A stretch of 64,000 nucleotides of DNA from Spirosoma oryzae (lineage in GTDB: Bacteria; Bacteroidota; Bacteroidia; Cytophagales; Spirosomataceae), in NCBI RefSeq assembly GCF_003002825.1, contig NZ_PVTE01000011.1, positions 1-64,000 of the forward strand. The letters run 5' to 3'. Each line of letters opens with the position of its first letter. Position 1 is the stretch's first letter. The notes beneath the pieces were generated by a model. The model searched no databases. It had not been told where the DNA came from and was given only the letters and a program-made list of their open reading frames with translations. Position numbers and translations under genes: made by a program. Positions 27,581-36,770 of the stretch are shown piece by piece.

Positions 27581-29083
27581 TTAGTTCGTCGCCCGGCCTA
27601 CAGCCTGCGTGCGTAACCGGTTGAGCGTGTAACAGATCACCTGATTCATCAGCTTCTTCTGTCCATTGTTACCCGTCAGCTTACCCAGATGCAGTTCGTA
27701 GATACGCCTGGGTTGTAACCGGGCCAACGTTAGGGAGACAGTACGGTGGTCGGGTGACAGCTGAACCGCCGACACAGGTACTACCTGTACATCTTTCTGG
27801 GGCGACCCATAAGCACGGTGGTATTCGTAATAATACGAGCGAACCTGGTAATTGGCCAGTTGCTGGGCGGTCGATTCGTCGACGGGTTGGGTAAAGGTCA
27901 GATCGAAGCCTGTTGGTGTCAGGGTCATGGCCAGAATGTCGAGTGGGGTGCCGCCGGTGTAACGAATCCGCTGAATACCCCGGTCGCCCAGCCAGCCGTG
28001 ATCGGTTTGACCCAGCCATAAGCTACCGTCGGGGGCAAAGGCCAGCCGGTTGTTACCGATGCGTAGTGGCGTGCCATTTGAGCCGCCTTTCGCGAAGAAC
28101 GGGACGCACGAACCCTGCATCTGCCCGTCGACTACGTCTGGCAAAATCCGTAGCAGATGCGGGAAGTCCATTTCGCCAACGAACGTTTGCCCCGCGAACG
28201 GACCAAATTTCCCCTTGCTGTTATCGACCACCATCTGCGTTGGCGAGTGCGCCATAACTTCGTGCGGAAACGCAATGCTCTCTATAGTTCGCATGCTGTC
28301 GAGTGTCTGTGGGGACAGCGTCAGCGGATCGATCTCGGGAAAGCCGGGTCGCCAGACCAGACTCGTCGGATGCCCGTAAAACTTACCTTCTTCTACCTGG
28401 TATAATTTGCTCGTTCCCAGCCAGTCGCCCTGATTATCGGTGACCAGCAAACGCCCCTGTGCGTCGAAGCCAAGGCCATTGGGCGAGCGAAAACCGCTGG
28501 CGTACGGCTTTACCTTGCCATCGGGTGTAATCTGCATGACCCAGCCCCGGTACGGCACACAGGCATACATGCGGCCGGGTCGCCCCAGCGAATCATATCG
28601 CCCGCGTAATTCATCGCGAATACCCGCGCCGTTGGATGCCGTGTTCAGGCTGATGTACAGATTACCCTTGCTATCCCGAACGGGACCAAACGCAAACTCA
28701 TGGTAGTTGCCCGACATACCGAACTGATCGGCGACCGTCTCATACGTATCGGCTACACCATCGCCGTTGGTATCAGTCAGCCGGGTTAGCTCGGGCCGTT
28801 GCATGACCAGTAGCTCACGGTTGCTGATCGCCATGATGCCCAGCGGATCATGCAGCCCTTCGGCAAAGAGTTTCCAGATCTTCGTTTTCGGGTTATACAG
28901 CATAACCTCCCCCCGGTGGAAGCAAACGGCCAATCGACCATCCGGCAGGAAAGTAAGTGCCCCCGTCTCCGCCGTCAGACCGGGGGGCGTGTGGATGGTC
29001 TCGATGGTGTAATAATCGGAAATGGTATCGGCAGGGGCGGGACTGGCCCACAACCACAGCGATGTCAACAGTGAGAGTAGCAT
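27581..29083 (-). CDS. Glucose/sorbosone dehydrogenase-like beta-propeller protein
   Basis: A 500-residue exported protein (signal peptide to about residue 18). The propeller has motifs of the PQQ-type sugar/sorbosone dehydrogenase family: GALTFLPDGRLAVCFHRGEV, LHDPLGIM, TDTNGDGVADTYETVADQFG, SGFRSPNGLGFDAQGRLLVTDNQGDW and the C-terminal DHGWLGDRGIQRIRY. No haem CXXCH motif is present. A beta-sandwich tail (about 390-490) follows. The start is 3 bp after the stop of the blue-copper gene, so the two are translationally linked and probably work in one periplasmic redox step. Confidence 0.8.
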   Translation of the reverse strand: MLLSLLTSLWLWASPAPADTISDYYTIETIHTPPGLTAETGALTFLPDGRLAVCFHRGEVMLYNPKTKIWKLFAEGLHDPLGIMAISNRELLVMQRPELTRLTDTNGDGVADTYETVADQFGMSGNYHEFAFGPVRDSKGNLYISLNTASNGAGIRDELRGRYDSLGRPGRMYACVPYRGWVMQITPDGKVKPYASGFRSPNGLGFDAQGRLLVTDNQGDWLGTSKLYQVEEGKFYGHPTSLVWRPGFPEIDPLTLSPQTLDSMRTIESIAFPHEVMAHSPTQMVVDNSKGKFGPFAGQTFVGEMDFPHLLRILPDVVDGQMQGSCVPFFAKGGSNGTPLRIGNNRLAFAPDGSLWLGQTDHGWLGDRGIQRIRYTGGTPLDILAMTLTPTGFDLTFTQPVDESTAQQLANYQVRSYYYEYHRAYGSPQKDVQVVPVSAVQLSPDHRTVSLTLARLQPRRIYELHLGKLTGNNGQKKLMNQVICYTLNRLRTQAVGRATN

Positions 29084-29086
29084 GCG

Positions 29087-30160
29087 TTATAGCGTTGAGA
29101 GCGTGAGGGAGAACTGACGCGTACCGGCCGGTAGCCGAATCTGATTGTTTTGTAGCCGCCCGGCTGAGGTCTTGTACTGAATGCCGGGTTGTGCTGTTGC
29201 CCTGAACGTCAACGGTTGTTTGGTCGGGGCGATGGTAAAGGTGCGTACCAGCCCGCGACCACCCACGCGCGGACGGATCAACTCACGCACTTCGACCCCG
29301 TTGACCAGGTAGCGAAACTCCGGATAACGGTCGATCAAGCGGTAACCTTTAAACTGTACAACTGGCGTCTGATTGCCTACCCGCCACGGAAAATCGTCGG
29401 TATCGCGGTAGTAGATGTCGCCCACTACCTTGGTGAAGCGTTGCCCTTTACCGTCCCACTGTTCGCTGTTATCGACAAAGCCCCCTGACCAGGCATACCG
29501 TAACCGGCACGAACCAGCGTCGAACACGTACGACTGACCACCATCGCTGCCGGGTAAGCCCACGGCAATCGCTGCCGGGCCACAGTCGGGCATAAAGGTG
29601 CGGTAGAGGGCAGGTAATGTCAGCGGATAGGGGTGGCCCGATGCGTTGGCATGGTGATGTTGCATGCCCGCTTCGGCTACCCGGTCCGGATTCGGTAGGT
29701 TTCGGTCTTCGCTGGGTGGGGGAAGCTTCTCCGGTTCGTTGGTAGCGTACACGACACCGTACATGACGGCCCCATGCCCCGGATACGTGCAGACAAAGGG
29801 GTAAGCGCCGTCCGCCACCTTGACGGTCAGCGAATCGGTATTGCCGGGCTCGACGCTGACCGTGTGTGCCAGTACATCACTCATGACGGGTACATGGTGC
29901 AGCGCGGGTCCTTTGTCGCCCAGCGCCAGCGCAAACTCAACGACGCGAAGCCGGGCATTCGGCCGCGTCACGACGAGGTTATGGGCCATGTCGTCTTTGT
30001 TCTGAAAAATCAGGTGAAGCCGCGTGTTAGGCCGAACGACCAGCCGTTTCTGGTCGAACTGTAACCCGCCCGATGTTGTGATCGTAATGGTTGTGTCGCG
30101 CTGTGCCCACGCCGATACGTGAAGCAAGACTGCACTCAGCAACAACAGTAATTTACCCAT
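29087..30160 (-). CDS. Auracyanin/plastocyanin-like blue-copper protein
   Basis: A 357-residue protein with a signal peptide (about 1-19). An N-terminal cupredoxin domain (about 20-145) shows type-1 copper ligands: His in DDMAHNLVV and the Cys-His-Met set in CTYPGHGAVM. The remaining 200 residues are a second beta-rich domain with SYVFDAGSCRLRYAWSGGFVD and KGYRLIDRYPEFRYLVNG, found with such proteins in Bacteroidota. It is the first gene of a two-gene operon with the sorbosone-dehydrogenase-like gene and would be a natural electron acceptor for it. Confidence 0.82.
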   Translation of the reverse strand: MGKLLLLLSAVLLHVSAWAQRDTTITITTSGGLQFDQKRLVVRPNTRLHLIFQNKDDMAHNLVVTRPNARLRVVEFALALGDKGPALHHVPVMSDVLAHTVSVEPGNTDSLTVKVADGAYPFVCTYPGHGAVMYGVVYATNEPEKLPPPSEDRNLPNPDRVAEAGMQHHHANASGHPYPLTLPALYRTFMPDCGPAAIAVGLPGSDGGQSYVFDAGSCRLRYAWSGGFVDNSEQWDGKGQRFTKVVGDIYYRDTDDFPWRVGNQTPVVQFKGYRLIDRYPEFRYLVNGVEVRELIRPRVGGRGLVRTFTIAPTKQPLTFRATAQPGIQYKTSAGRLQNNQIRLPAGTRQFSLTLSTL

Positions 30161-30223
30161 AGTGGCAAAAGCAAAATCAACCGGTATTTTAACGTGGCTC
30201 CAGGTCCAAGCTACATACTCATC

Positions 30224-31198
30224 TTATTCATCCAACAATACCTGAACGGCGGCAGCGGGAAGAAGCGTTCCCGCGCGAATCTGCACTTCCAGCGCGGCAA
30301 GGCGTTCGCTCATACCCGGCTGACTATAAAACCGGGCGTCGAGTCGCTGGCGAAGTAGAGCCCTGAACCAGGTTAGTTGCTGAGCCTGCCGCCGTTGCTG
30401 AAACTCGCCATTTTGATGCATTTGCTGCTGATGAGCCAGAATCATCGTCCAGAGGTCAGCAATACCGTCGCCGGTAAGCGCAGAGCAGGTCCGCACCGGG
30501 GGAGGCCAGCCCGTACCCGTGGGAGGGAACAGGTGGAGCGCATTGGTATAGTCGAGTTGCGCCCGCCGGGCCGAAGCGGTCGTGTCGCCGTCCGCTTTGG
30601 TGATGGCCAGCGCATCGGCCAGTTCCATAATACCCCGTTTCATGCCCTGCAACTCGTCGCCCGCGCCCGCCAGCATCAGCAGCAGAAAAAAATCGACCAG
30701 CCCATGCACGACTGTTTCCGACTGTCCCACACCGACTGTCTCGATCAGGATTACGTCGAACCCGGCCGCTTCGCAAAGCAGCATCGTCTCGCGCGTGTGC
30801 TGGGCAACGCCACCCAGCGAATCGCCCGCCGGGGAAGGGCGTATGTAAGCCGCCGGGTTCATCGACAGCGTTTCCATCCGGGTTTTGTCGCCCAGCAAAC
30901 TCCCGCCTGACCGTTGACTGGTCGGGTCGATCGCTAACACTGCCAGTCGGTACCCTTGCTGAATCAGGTAGCTGCCGAACGCTTCGATAAAGGTACTCTT
31001 ACCGACCCCCGGCACGCCTGTAATACCAACGCGAATCGACCGACCCGTAGCGGGTAGCACCTGCGTCAGTACCGCCTGTGCCAGCGCCTGATCGTCGGGG
31101 CGGCTGCTTTCTGCCAGCGTAATTGCCCGGCTGAGCAACAGACGGTCACCCCGGAGAATACCATCGGCATACTGGTGAGGAGCAAGGCGGTGACGCAT
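30224..31198 (-). CDS. meaB: Methylmalonyl-CoA mutase-associated GTPase MeaB
   Basis: A 324-residue G3E-family P-loop GTPase with Walker A GITGVPGVGKS (about residues 58-68), LAIDPTSQRSGGSLLGDKTRM, the switch region RPSPAGDSLGGVAQHTRETMLLCEAAG, and ETVGVGQSE with ITKADGD for guanine binding. MeaB protects and reloads adenosylcobalamin on methylmalonyl-CoA mutase. The mutase genes are not in the window. It follows ispD by 11 bp on the same strand. Confidence 0.93.
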   Translation of the reverse strand: MRHRLAPHQYADGILRGDRLLLSRAITLAESSRPDDQALAQAVLTQVLPATGRSIRVGITGVPGVGKSTFIEAFGSYLIQQGYRLAVLAIDPTSQRSGGSLLGDKTRMETLSMNPAAYIRPSPAGDSLGGVAQHTRETMLLCEAAGFDVILIETVGVGQSETVVHGLVDFFLLLMLAGAGDELQGMKRGIMELADALAITKADGDTTASARRAQLDYTNALHLFPPTGTGWPPPVRTCSALTGDGIADLWTMILAHQQQMHQNGEFQQRRQAQQLTWFRALLRQRLDARFYSQPGMSERLAALEVQIRAGTLLPAAAVQVLLDE

Positions 31199-31209
31199 AG
31201 GCAGGCAGC

Positions 31210-31857
31210 TTAACGCAGGTCGTCGGGCGTGGTAATCTTGATATTTTCGTATGCGCCTTCGATCAGCGTGATCGGGAAACCGGAGAACTCCAGCACACTG
31301 GCGCAGTCGGTGAAAAAAGGCTGCTCGTCGACGGCAAACGCCTGCCGGAACCAGTCGAGCCGGAACGTTTGGGGCGTTTGAACAAGATGATACAGCCGCC
31401 GATCGACGGCACGACTGCGACCATCTGCATCGATTACGCGCACGGAATCCTTAACCGGCACGGCTGTTACGGCTGAACCGGCCTGCTCCGCTGTCTCGAA
31501 ACTATGTTGAATGATAGTGGGGGCAATGAACGGACGAACGCCATCGTGTACCGATACCAAACGAGCATCTGCCGGAATCGCGGCTAATCCACAGCGTACT
31601 GACTGAAATCGGGAAGCCCCACCGTCGACGGTTCGAATACCGGGAAAAAACTGATGTTGCTCGCACAGGGCTTGCCAGCTTGCCTGTTCGCGGACTGGGA
31701 GTACCAGTATGATCTGCGCAGCGGGGAGTACCGCCAGAAAGCGTTCGAGGGTATGTTGCAGAATCGGCTTACCATGCAGCAGTAAAAACTGCTTGGGCAC
31801 ATCGGCTTTCATGCGACTGCCGCTGCCGCCGGCTACAATGATGGCGTAGTTACTCAA
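31210..31857 (-). CDS. ispD: 2-C-methyl-D-erythritol 4-phosphate cytidylyltransferase
   Basis: About 215 residues from a TTG at 31857. The sequence begins SNYAIIVAGGSGSRM, the IspD nucleotide-binding loop, followed by KQFLLLHGKPILQHTL, SVHDGVRPF and QTPQTFR. It makes CDP-methylerythritol in the non-mevalonate isoprenoid pathway. The frame is open to a TTG at 32004, but that extension only translates two inverted repeats, so I reject it. The chosen start touches the base of a 23-bp hairpin (31857-31929), which could hide the ribosome site. Mapping of the real start is worthwhile. Confidence 0.85.
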   Translation of the reverse strand: MSNYAIIVAGGSGSRMKADVPKQFLLLHGKPILQHTLERFLAVLPAAQIILVLPVREQASWQALCEQHQFFPGIRTVDGGASRFQSVRCGLAAIPADARLVSVHDGVRPFIAPTIIQHSFETAEQAGSAVTAVPVKDSVRVIDADGRSRAVDRRLYHLVQTPQTFRLDWFRQAFAVDEQPFFTDCASVLEFSGFPITLIEGAYENIKITTPDDLR

Positions 31858-31929
31858 AAGTCGTCGGGTACGAATCAGTGGTTGATAGCACAAAACTACA
31901 ACCCAGACTGATTCGTACCCGACGACTTT
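31857..31929. repeat. Perfect inverted repeat at the ispD start
   Basis: A 23-bp perfect inverted repeat (31857-31879 with 31907-31929) with a 27-nt loop. Its left end includes the first base of the proposed TTG start codon of ispD. Confidence 0.75.
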
Positions 31930-31934
31930 ATAGT

Positions 31935-32004
31935 TTGACAGGATTACAGGATGGACAGGATGTTTAAAAAGTTGATAATCCTGTCCATCCTGTAATCCTG
32001 TCAA
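31935..32004. repeat. Perfect inverted repeat built from tandem ACAGGAT units
   Basis: A 27-bp perfect inverted repeat (31935-31961 with 31978-32004) with a 16-nt loop. Each arm contains three copies of ACAGGAT, or its complement, separated by 1-2 bp. It lies directly after the queA stop, so it may act as a terminator or be a mobile extragenic palindrome. Confidence 0.75.
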
Positions 32005-32010
32005 CGAAAA

Positions 32011-33054
32011 TTATAAAATCAGCATTGCATCACCGTAGGTGAAGAACCGGTATTTTTCTTTGATGGCCTGCTGATACGCTTCCTTGATCAACTCGTGACC
32101 ACCGAAAGCACTCGTCATCATTACCAGAATCGACTCCGGCAAGTGCAGGTTAGTCAACAGGGAGTTGGCGATTTTGAAATCGTACGGGGGGAAGATAAAC
32201 CGATCTGTCCAGCCCTCGACCGGCTTGAGCCGGCTGTTTGCCGATACCGACGATTCGATCGCTTTCAGGGCTGTTGTGCCGATGGCGCAAACCCGCTTGC
32301 CCGCATCCAGTCCCGTGTTGACGATCTGGGCAGCCTCGTCGCCAATGCGGTAATTCTCCGAATCGGTCTTGTGCTTGGTCAGATCTTCCACGTCGACCTG
32401 CCGGAACGTACCCAGTCCGACATGCAGCGTGACGGGAGCAAAGTGGATGCCTTTAATCTCCATCCGCTTCATCATCGCGCGGGTGAAGTGCAGGCCCGCA
32501 GTGGGTGCTGCTACCGCACCGACGTGCTTGGCAAAAACGGTTTGGTAATAGTCGCGGTCGGCTTCTTCCACGTCGCGGTTGATTTCGCGCGGAATCGGCA
32601 TTTCACCCAGTTCATCGACTGCTTTCATGAACTCGTCATGATTGCCGTCGAACAGAAACCGGATCGTACGGCCGCGCGACGTTGTATTGTCGATAACTTC
32701 GGCTACCAGATCGCTGTCGCCGAAATAGAGTTTATTCCCGACGCGGATTTTGCGGGCGGGGTCAACGAGCACGTCCCACAGCTTCATTTCGCGGTTCAGC
32801 TCACGGAGCAGGAAGACCTCGATTTTGGCACCGGTTTTTTCTTTGTTGCCGTACAGGCGGGCGGGGAACACTTTCGTATCGTTGATGACCATGACGTCAC
32901 CATCGTCGAAATAGCTCAGTATGTCTGAAAACTGCTTATGCTCAATGGTTTTGGCCTTACGGTCAACGACCATCAGGCGCGATTCGCCCCGCTCAACCGG
33001 GTATTTGGCGATGAGACTGTCGGGCAGATCGAATTTAAATTCGGATAACTTCAT
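32011..33054 (-). CDS. queA: tRNA preQ1(34) S-adenosylmethionine ribosyltransferase-isomerase
   Basis: A 347-residue protein that reads as full-length Que[33 protein letters not shown] at the start, [41 protein letters not shown] and [17 protein letters not shown]. It transfers ribose from SAM to preQ1 in tRNA to make epoxyqueuosine. A TATCTTTG element at 33102-33109 may be the -7 box of its promoter. The gene ends at the tandem inverted repeats before ispD. Confidence 0.95.
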   Translation of the reverse strand: MKLSEFKFDLPDSLIAKYPVERGESRLMVVDRKAKTIEHKQFSDILSYFDDGDVMVINDTKVFPARLYGNKEKTGAKIEVFLLRELNREMKLWDVLVDPARKIRVGNKLYFGDSDLVAEVIDNTTSRGRTIRFLFDGNHDEFMKAVDELGEMPIPREINRDVEEADRDYYQTVFAKHVGAVAAPTAGLHFTRAMMKRMEIKGIHFAPVTLHVGLGTFRQVDVEDLTKHKTDSENYRIGDEAAQIVNTGLDAGKRVCAIGTTALKAIESSVSANSRLKPVEGWTDRFIFPPYDFKIANSLLTNLHLPESILVMMTSAFGGHELIKEAYQQAIKEKYRFFTYGDAMLIL

Positions 33055-33101
33055 AGCAGATCAGCACTGAAAAAGAACGGCTTACTTTTTTTCAAAGGCC
33101 G

Positions 33102-33109
33102 CAAAGATA
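33102..33109 (-). promoter_or_regulatory. -7 element of the queA promoter
   Basis: TATCTTTG (minus strand) fits TAnnTTTG and lies about 48 bp before the queA ATG. The -33 TTG is not obvious. The element directly follows the terminator hairpin at 33112-33150. Confidence 0.4.
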
Positions 33110-33111
33110 AA

Positions 33112-33150
33112 AATTAAACCCGAAACCTTCGTCAGATCCCGGGTTTAATT
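33112..33150 (-). terminator. Terminator after the small conserved gene
   Basis: An 11-bp perfect stem (33112-33122 with 33140-33150), followed on the minus strand by a T-rich run. It lies 26 bp after the stop at 33176. Confidence 0.7.
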
Positions 33151-33175
33151 CTTGGATATATGCGTAAAATGCTTA

Positions 33176-33532
33176 TCAATTTGCCGCAGACGGGTCGATT
33201 GGCTGGACAGCTCCGTCTGTGTTGACCGTTGGGCGCTCGCCCACGTTGAATTTGGCCATCAGATCGGGCGATACGTCAGCATAGGTACCCTGGGCCATAA
33301 CGAACACGCCTTTCGTGCCATTGTTGGTCGTTATGGCGTAGACCGTCATTTCGTCGCCGGGGTCGGACGTCCCCTCGAACCGGTGGAATTCGTCGACCAG
33401 GAAATCGTCGCCTTTGAATTGCGTATCGCTGTTCTGCTCTTTCAGGTGGTCTTTTTTTGCTTCGAACTGGTGCGTATAACCGCGTTCGCTAAGCGATTCC
33501 ATTGCCTGCGTCACCGTGTCGTAATTAGCCAT
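33176..33532 (-). CDS. Small conserved Bacteroidota protein of unknown role
   Basis: About 118 residues from the ATG at 33532. The frame is open to 33682, but the extra sequence covers the structured region discussed under findings. The pattern YDTVTQAMESLSERGY...RFEGTSDPGDEMTVYAI...GTKGVFVMAQGTYAD is shared by a small family that databases often label phosphoribosylpyrophosphate synthetase. It lacks the PRPP-synthase fold, so that label should not be trusted. It has no signal peptide. The function is unknown. Confidence 0.75.
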   Translation of the reverse strand: MANYDTVTQAMESLSERGYTHQFEAKKDHLKEQNSDTQFKGDDFLVDEFHRFEGTSDPGDEMTVYAITTNNGTKGVFVMAQGTYADVSPDLMAKFNVGERPTVNTDGAVQPIDPSAAN

Positions 33533-33741
33533 GATCGTGTCGTTTGATAGGTAGATGGGCGTCAGAAACCTGATCTGCCGGGTTTGTGTCTGATTAACCC
33601 CCAACCTGCTGGATAGTTTTAGTCCGGTGCGAATCCTGTGGCTATAAGGTGCCGGTCTGTAGGAATATAAGGCTCGCAGCAAACAGACTCGGGTACTTCT
33701 CTCGTTAATGAAGAATTAATCTTAACGTTAGCATACTACCC

Positions 33742-34755
33742 ATGAACAAGCAATTGGTTCGCAAACCGGGCTGGATGGCCTTAATTCTGGTGGCTGGATT
33801 AGCAGCCTGTAACACGCCAGATCCTGAATTGATAGACACGACCTTCCCCGATCGTATTGCGTTTACCGCCAACCGTCAATATCCGGAAGGCATTGCTTAC
33901 GCGCCCACACTGGATAAGTTTCTGGTCAGCTCACTCACGCAGGGCAAGATTGGTACCGTCGACCGAAATGGCGTATATACTGATCTGATCAACACAGATA
34001 CACAGCTTATTGCCGCCGTAGGTATGAAAGTGCGCAATGGCTTGCTTTACGTTTGCAACGGCGATCTGGGTGTGTCGGACAAATCAACAGCGACATCAGC
34101 CATGAAAACGGCCGGACTATTTGTGTACGATCTGTCGACGGGGCAGAACGTACGCCGGGTTAATCTGGCGTCGCTGTTGCCAACGGCTAATCACTACGCC
34201 AACGATATTGCGTTCGATAGTCAGGGTAATGCCTACGTGACCGATTCATTCGCGCCCGTGATCTATCGCATTCCGGCTGACGCGAACCAATCAGCGTCGA
34301 TTTTGGTGAGAAAGGACTCACTCTTTTCCGGGCAGAATTTCAACCTGAATGGCATTGTCTACCACCCCGGCAATTTCCTGATCGTGGGGAAAGCGAATGA
34401 AGGTAAATTATTCAAAGTCGATTTAACGAACCCCAGCAGTAATACCGCTGTAGTACCGATTACGCTAAGTGCCCCACTAGCAGGCTGCGACGGTATGTTG
34501 TTGTATAACAACGAATTGTATGTGGTGCATGAGCGGACGAAAATGGCGCGTGTAACCAGTTCGGATGGCTGGAAAACGGCCACTGTTGTCCGGATCGATG
34601 CCAGCGGTTACGAGGATGCAACGACCAATACGGAAGTCAACGGATCAATCTACGCCTTGAACGCCCGGATTAGCGAAGTAAGTGCGGCCGCAACGGCGAA
34701 GAATCCGTCGTCGCTGACGGCTAGTGCGTACAGTATCAAGAAGTTTCAACCCTGA
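33742..34755 (+). CDS. SMP-30/gluconolactonase-like lipoprotein
   Basis: A 337-residue protein with a lipobox (AGLAACN at about residue 22) and a six-bladed propeller pattern: FTANRQYPEGIAYAPTLDKFLVSS, GMKVRNGLLYVCNGD, ANDIAFDSQGNAYVTDSFAPVIYRI, FNLNGIVYHPGNFLIVG and GCDGMLLYNNELYVVHE. It resembles SMP-30/strictosidine-synthase-like proteins. It has a long leader that contains a short cobalamin-riboswitch-like core. The substrate is unknown. Confidence 0.78.
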   Translation: MNKQLVRKPGWMALILVAGLAACNTPDPELIDTTFPDRIAFTANRQYPEGIAYAPTLDKFLVSSLTQGKIGTVDRNGVYTDLINTDTQLIAAVGMKVRNGLLYVCNGDLGVSDKSTATSAMKTAGLFVYDLSTGQNVRRVNLASLLPTANHYANDIAFDSQGNAYVTDSFAPVIYRIPADANQSASILVRKDSLFSGQNFNLNGIVYHPGNFLIVGKANEGKLFKVDLTNPSSNTAVVPITLSAPLAGCDGMLLYNNELYVVHERTKMARVTSSDGWKTATVVRIDASGYEDATTNTEVNGSIYALNARISEVSAAATAKNPSSLTASAYSIKKFQP

Positions 34756-34756
34756 T

Positions 34757-34799
34757 TAAACAGAAGCGGGTCGGCAATTTGCCGACCCGCTTCTGTTTA
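34757..34799. terminator. Bidirectional terminator between lipoprotein gene and lepA
   Basis: A 20- to 21-bp perfect inverted repeat (34757-34777 with 34779-34799; the effective loop is 3 nt or more after end fraying). It separates two convergent genes. Confidence 0.85.
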
Positions 34800-34812
34800 T
34801 GGCACAACGATG

Positions 34813-36600
34813 CTAGTTGATTTTCAACACGGCCATGAAGGCTTCCTGTGGAATCTCGACGTTACCAACCTGGCGCATCCGTTTCTTTCCTTTCTTCTGC
34901 TTGTCGAGCAGTTTACGCTTCCGCGAAATATCACCGCCGTAACACTTGGCCAGTACGTCTTTGCGCAGGGCACTCAGCGTTTCGCGGGCAATAATTTTCT
35001 GACCGATGGCAGCCTGAATAGCGATCTCGAACTGCTGCCGGGGAATCAACTCCCGAAGTTTCTCGCACAGCTTTTTACCCCATTCGTATGACTTCGACCG
35101 GTGAACAATGGCCGACAGGGCATCGACCTTATCCCCGTTGAGCATCACGTCCAGTTTTACCATGTCGGACTCGCGGTTGTCCATGAACTCGTAATCGAGC
35201 GAGGCATACCCGCGCGAAATGGTTTTGAGCTTGTCGAAGAAGTCGAACACAACCTCAGCCAGGGGCATCTCGAACTGTAGCTCGACCCGGTCGGCGGTGA
35301 GGTAGACCTGATTCTTAAGATTCGAGCGTTTGTCCATGCATAGGCCCATGATGCCGCCAACGTACTCGGCCTTCGTAATGATCTGCGCCCGAATAAACGG
35401 TTCTTCAATATAGTCGATCAGGTTCGGCTCGGGCATCTCAGCGGGGGCCGATACCTGCATTTCCTCGCCTTTGGTCGTTACAACCTCGAACCGCACCGAT
35501 GGTACCGTCGTGATAACCGTCATGTTGAACTCGCGCTCAAGCCGCTCCTGCACAATTTCCATGTGCAGCATACCAAGGAAGCCGCAGCGGAATCCAAAAC
35601 CAAGAGCCGCCGACGTTTCAGGTTCCCAGACCAGAGCCGCATCGTTTAGCTGTAGCTTCTCCATGGCGTCGCGCAGGTCTTCGAACTCGCTGGTCTCGAC
35701 GGGGTAAATACCGGCAAATACCATCGGCTTAACCTCCGAAAAACCCTGGATAGCTTGCTTTGCCGGGCGGTCGAGTGCGGTAATCGTATCACCGACCTTT
35801 ACTTCTTTAGCGACTTTAATACCCGAAATCAGGTAACCCACGTCGCCACACTCGATGACCGGCTTGGGTACCTGCTCCAGCCCGAGCGTACCAACCTCAT
35901 CGGCGATGTATTCTTTCCCCGTGTTCATGAACTTCACGCGGTCGCCTTTGCGAATACGGCCGTTCTTCACCCGGAAAATAACTTCGATACCCCGGTACGA
36001 ATTGAAATGGGAGTCGAAAATAAGCGCCTGTAGGTCGCCGTCCGGATCGCCTTTGGGAGCCGGAATCCGTTCGACAATGGCAGCCAGAATTTCGGGTACA
36101 CCGATACCTTCTTTACCACTGGCCGGAATGATGTCGTCACGCTCGCAGCCGAGCAGGTCCACCATCTCGTCTTTCACCTCTTCGGGCATGGCACCCGGCA
36201 GGTCGATTTTATTTAGTACCGGAATGATAACCAGGTCGTTATTCAGCGCCAGGTACAGATTCGAGATTGTCTGCGCTTCGGTACCCTGCGCGGCATCGAC
36301 CAGCAGTAGCGCGCCTTCGCAGGCCGCAATAGACCGGGATACCTCGTAACTAAAGTCAACGTGGCCAGGGGTATCGATCAGGTTGAGCGTGTACGTTTCG
36401 CCTTTGTACTGATAATTCATCTGGATGGCGTGGCTCTTGATCGTGATGCCACGTTCGCGCTCCAGGTCCATGTCGTCCAGCAACTGTGCCTGCATGTCGC
36501 GGGCACCGACGGTTTGAGTAAATTCCAGCAATCGGTCGGCAAGGGTACTTTTGCCGTGATCGATGTGGGCAATGATGCAAAAATTACGGATATGTTTCAC
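34813..36600 (-). CDS. lepA: Elongation factor 4 (back-translocase LepA)
   Basis: 595 residues from a GTG at 36600, the usual LepA length. The frame is open to 36702, but the first 34 codons match nothing in the family. It has G1 [29 protein letters not shown], and the LepA-specific C-terminal domain ([28 protein letters not shown]). It is a ribosome-dependent GTPase. A TATTTTTG -7-like element lies at 36634-36641 upstream, without a clear TTG partner. Confidence 0.95.
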   Translation of the reverse strand: MKHIRNFCIIAHIDHGKSTLADRLLEFTQTVGARDMQAQLLDDMDLERERGITIKSHAIQMNYQYKGETYTLNLIDTPGHVDFSYEVSRSIAACEGALLLVDAAQGTEAQTISNLYLALNNDLVIIPVLNKIDLPGAMPEEVKDEMVDLLGCERDDIIPASGKEGIGVPEILAAIVERIPAPKGDPDGDLQALIFDSHFNSYRGIEVIFRVKNGRIRKGDRVKFMNTGKEYIADEVGTLGLEQVPKPVIECGDVGYLISGIKVAKEVKVGDTITALDRPAKQAIQGFSEVKPMVFAGIYPVETSEFEDLRDAMEKLQLNDAALVWEPETSAALGFGFRCGFLGMLHMEIVQERLEREFNMTVITTVPSVRFEVVTTKGEEMQVSAPAEMPEPNLIDYIEEPFIRAQIITKAEYVGGIMGLCMDKRSNLKNQVYLTADRVELQFEMPLAEVVFDFFDKLKTISRGYASLDYEFMDNRESDMVKLDVMLNGDKVDALSAIVHRSKSYEWGKKLCEKLRELIPRQQFEIAIQAAIGQKIIARETLSALRKDVLAKCYGGDISRKRKLLDKQKKGKKRMRQVGNVEIPQEAFMAVLKIN

Positions 36601-36633
36601 GCTGGAAAACGGAAGTGTCTGCTGAATAAACAG

Positions 36634-36641
36634 CAAAAATA
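36634..36641 (-). promoter_or_regulatory. -7 element upstream of lepA
   Basis: TATTTTTG (minus strand) fits TAnnTTTG and lies 33 bp before the GTG. No TTG is seen at the expected distance. Confidence 0.4.
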
Positions 36642-36680
36642 GGCAAAAAAGTCCGCGAATTGGGTGGGTGGGGAGGGGTG

Positions 36681-36715
36681 AAAAAACAAACGCCGGTTTC
36701 AAAAGAAGCCGGCGT
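36681..36715 (-). terminator. Rho-independent terminator of the tRNA-like RNA
   Basis: An 11-bp stem with one G-U pair (36690-36700 with 36705-36715), AAAA loop, followed on the minus strand by a run reading TTTGTTTTTT. It lies 55 nt after the 3' end of the RNA core. Confidence 0.75.
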
Positions 36716-36770
36716 GTCTGAATTACACTTCATCAACAAACTAAAATCTAACTGGCGAACCAGTATAGTG

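Noticed and set aside
31858-32004. An N-terminal extension of IspD
   Set aside because: The extension translates only the two inverted repeats, and IspD normally begins a few residues before AIIVAGG.
32095-32928. A 277-codon open frame on the plus strand
   Set aside because: It is antisense to queA, which is certain, and has no domain sense.
33176-33532. A phosphoribosylpyrophosphate synthetase
   Set aside because: The small family is often given this label, but the protein lacks the PRPP-binding loop and is far too short.
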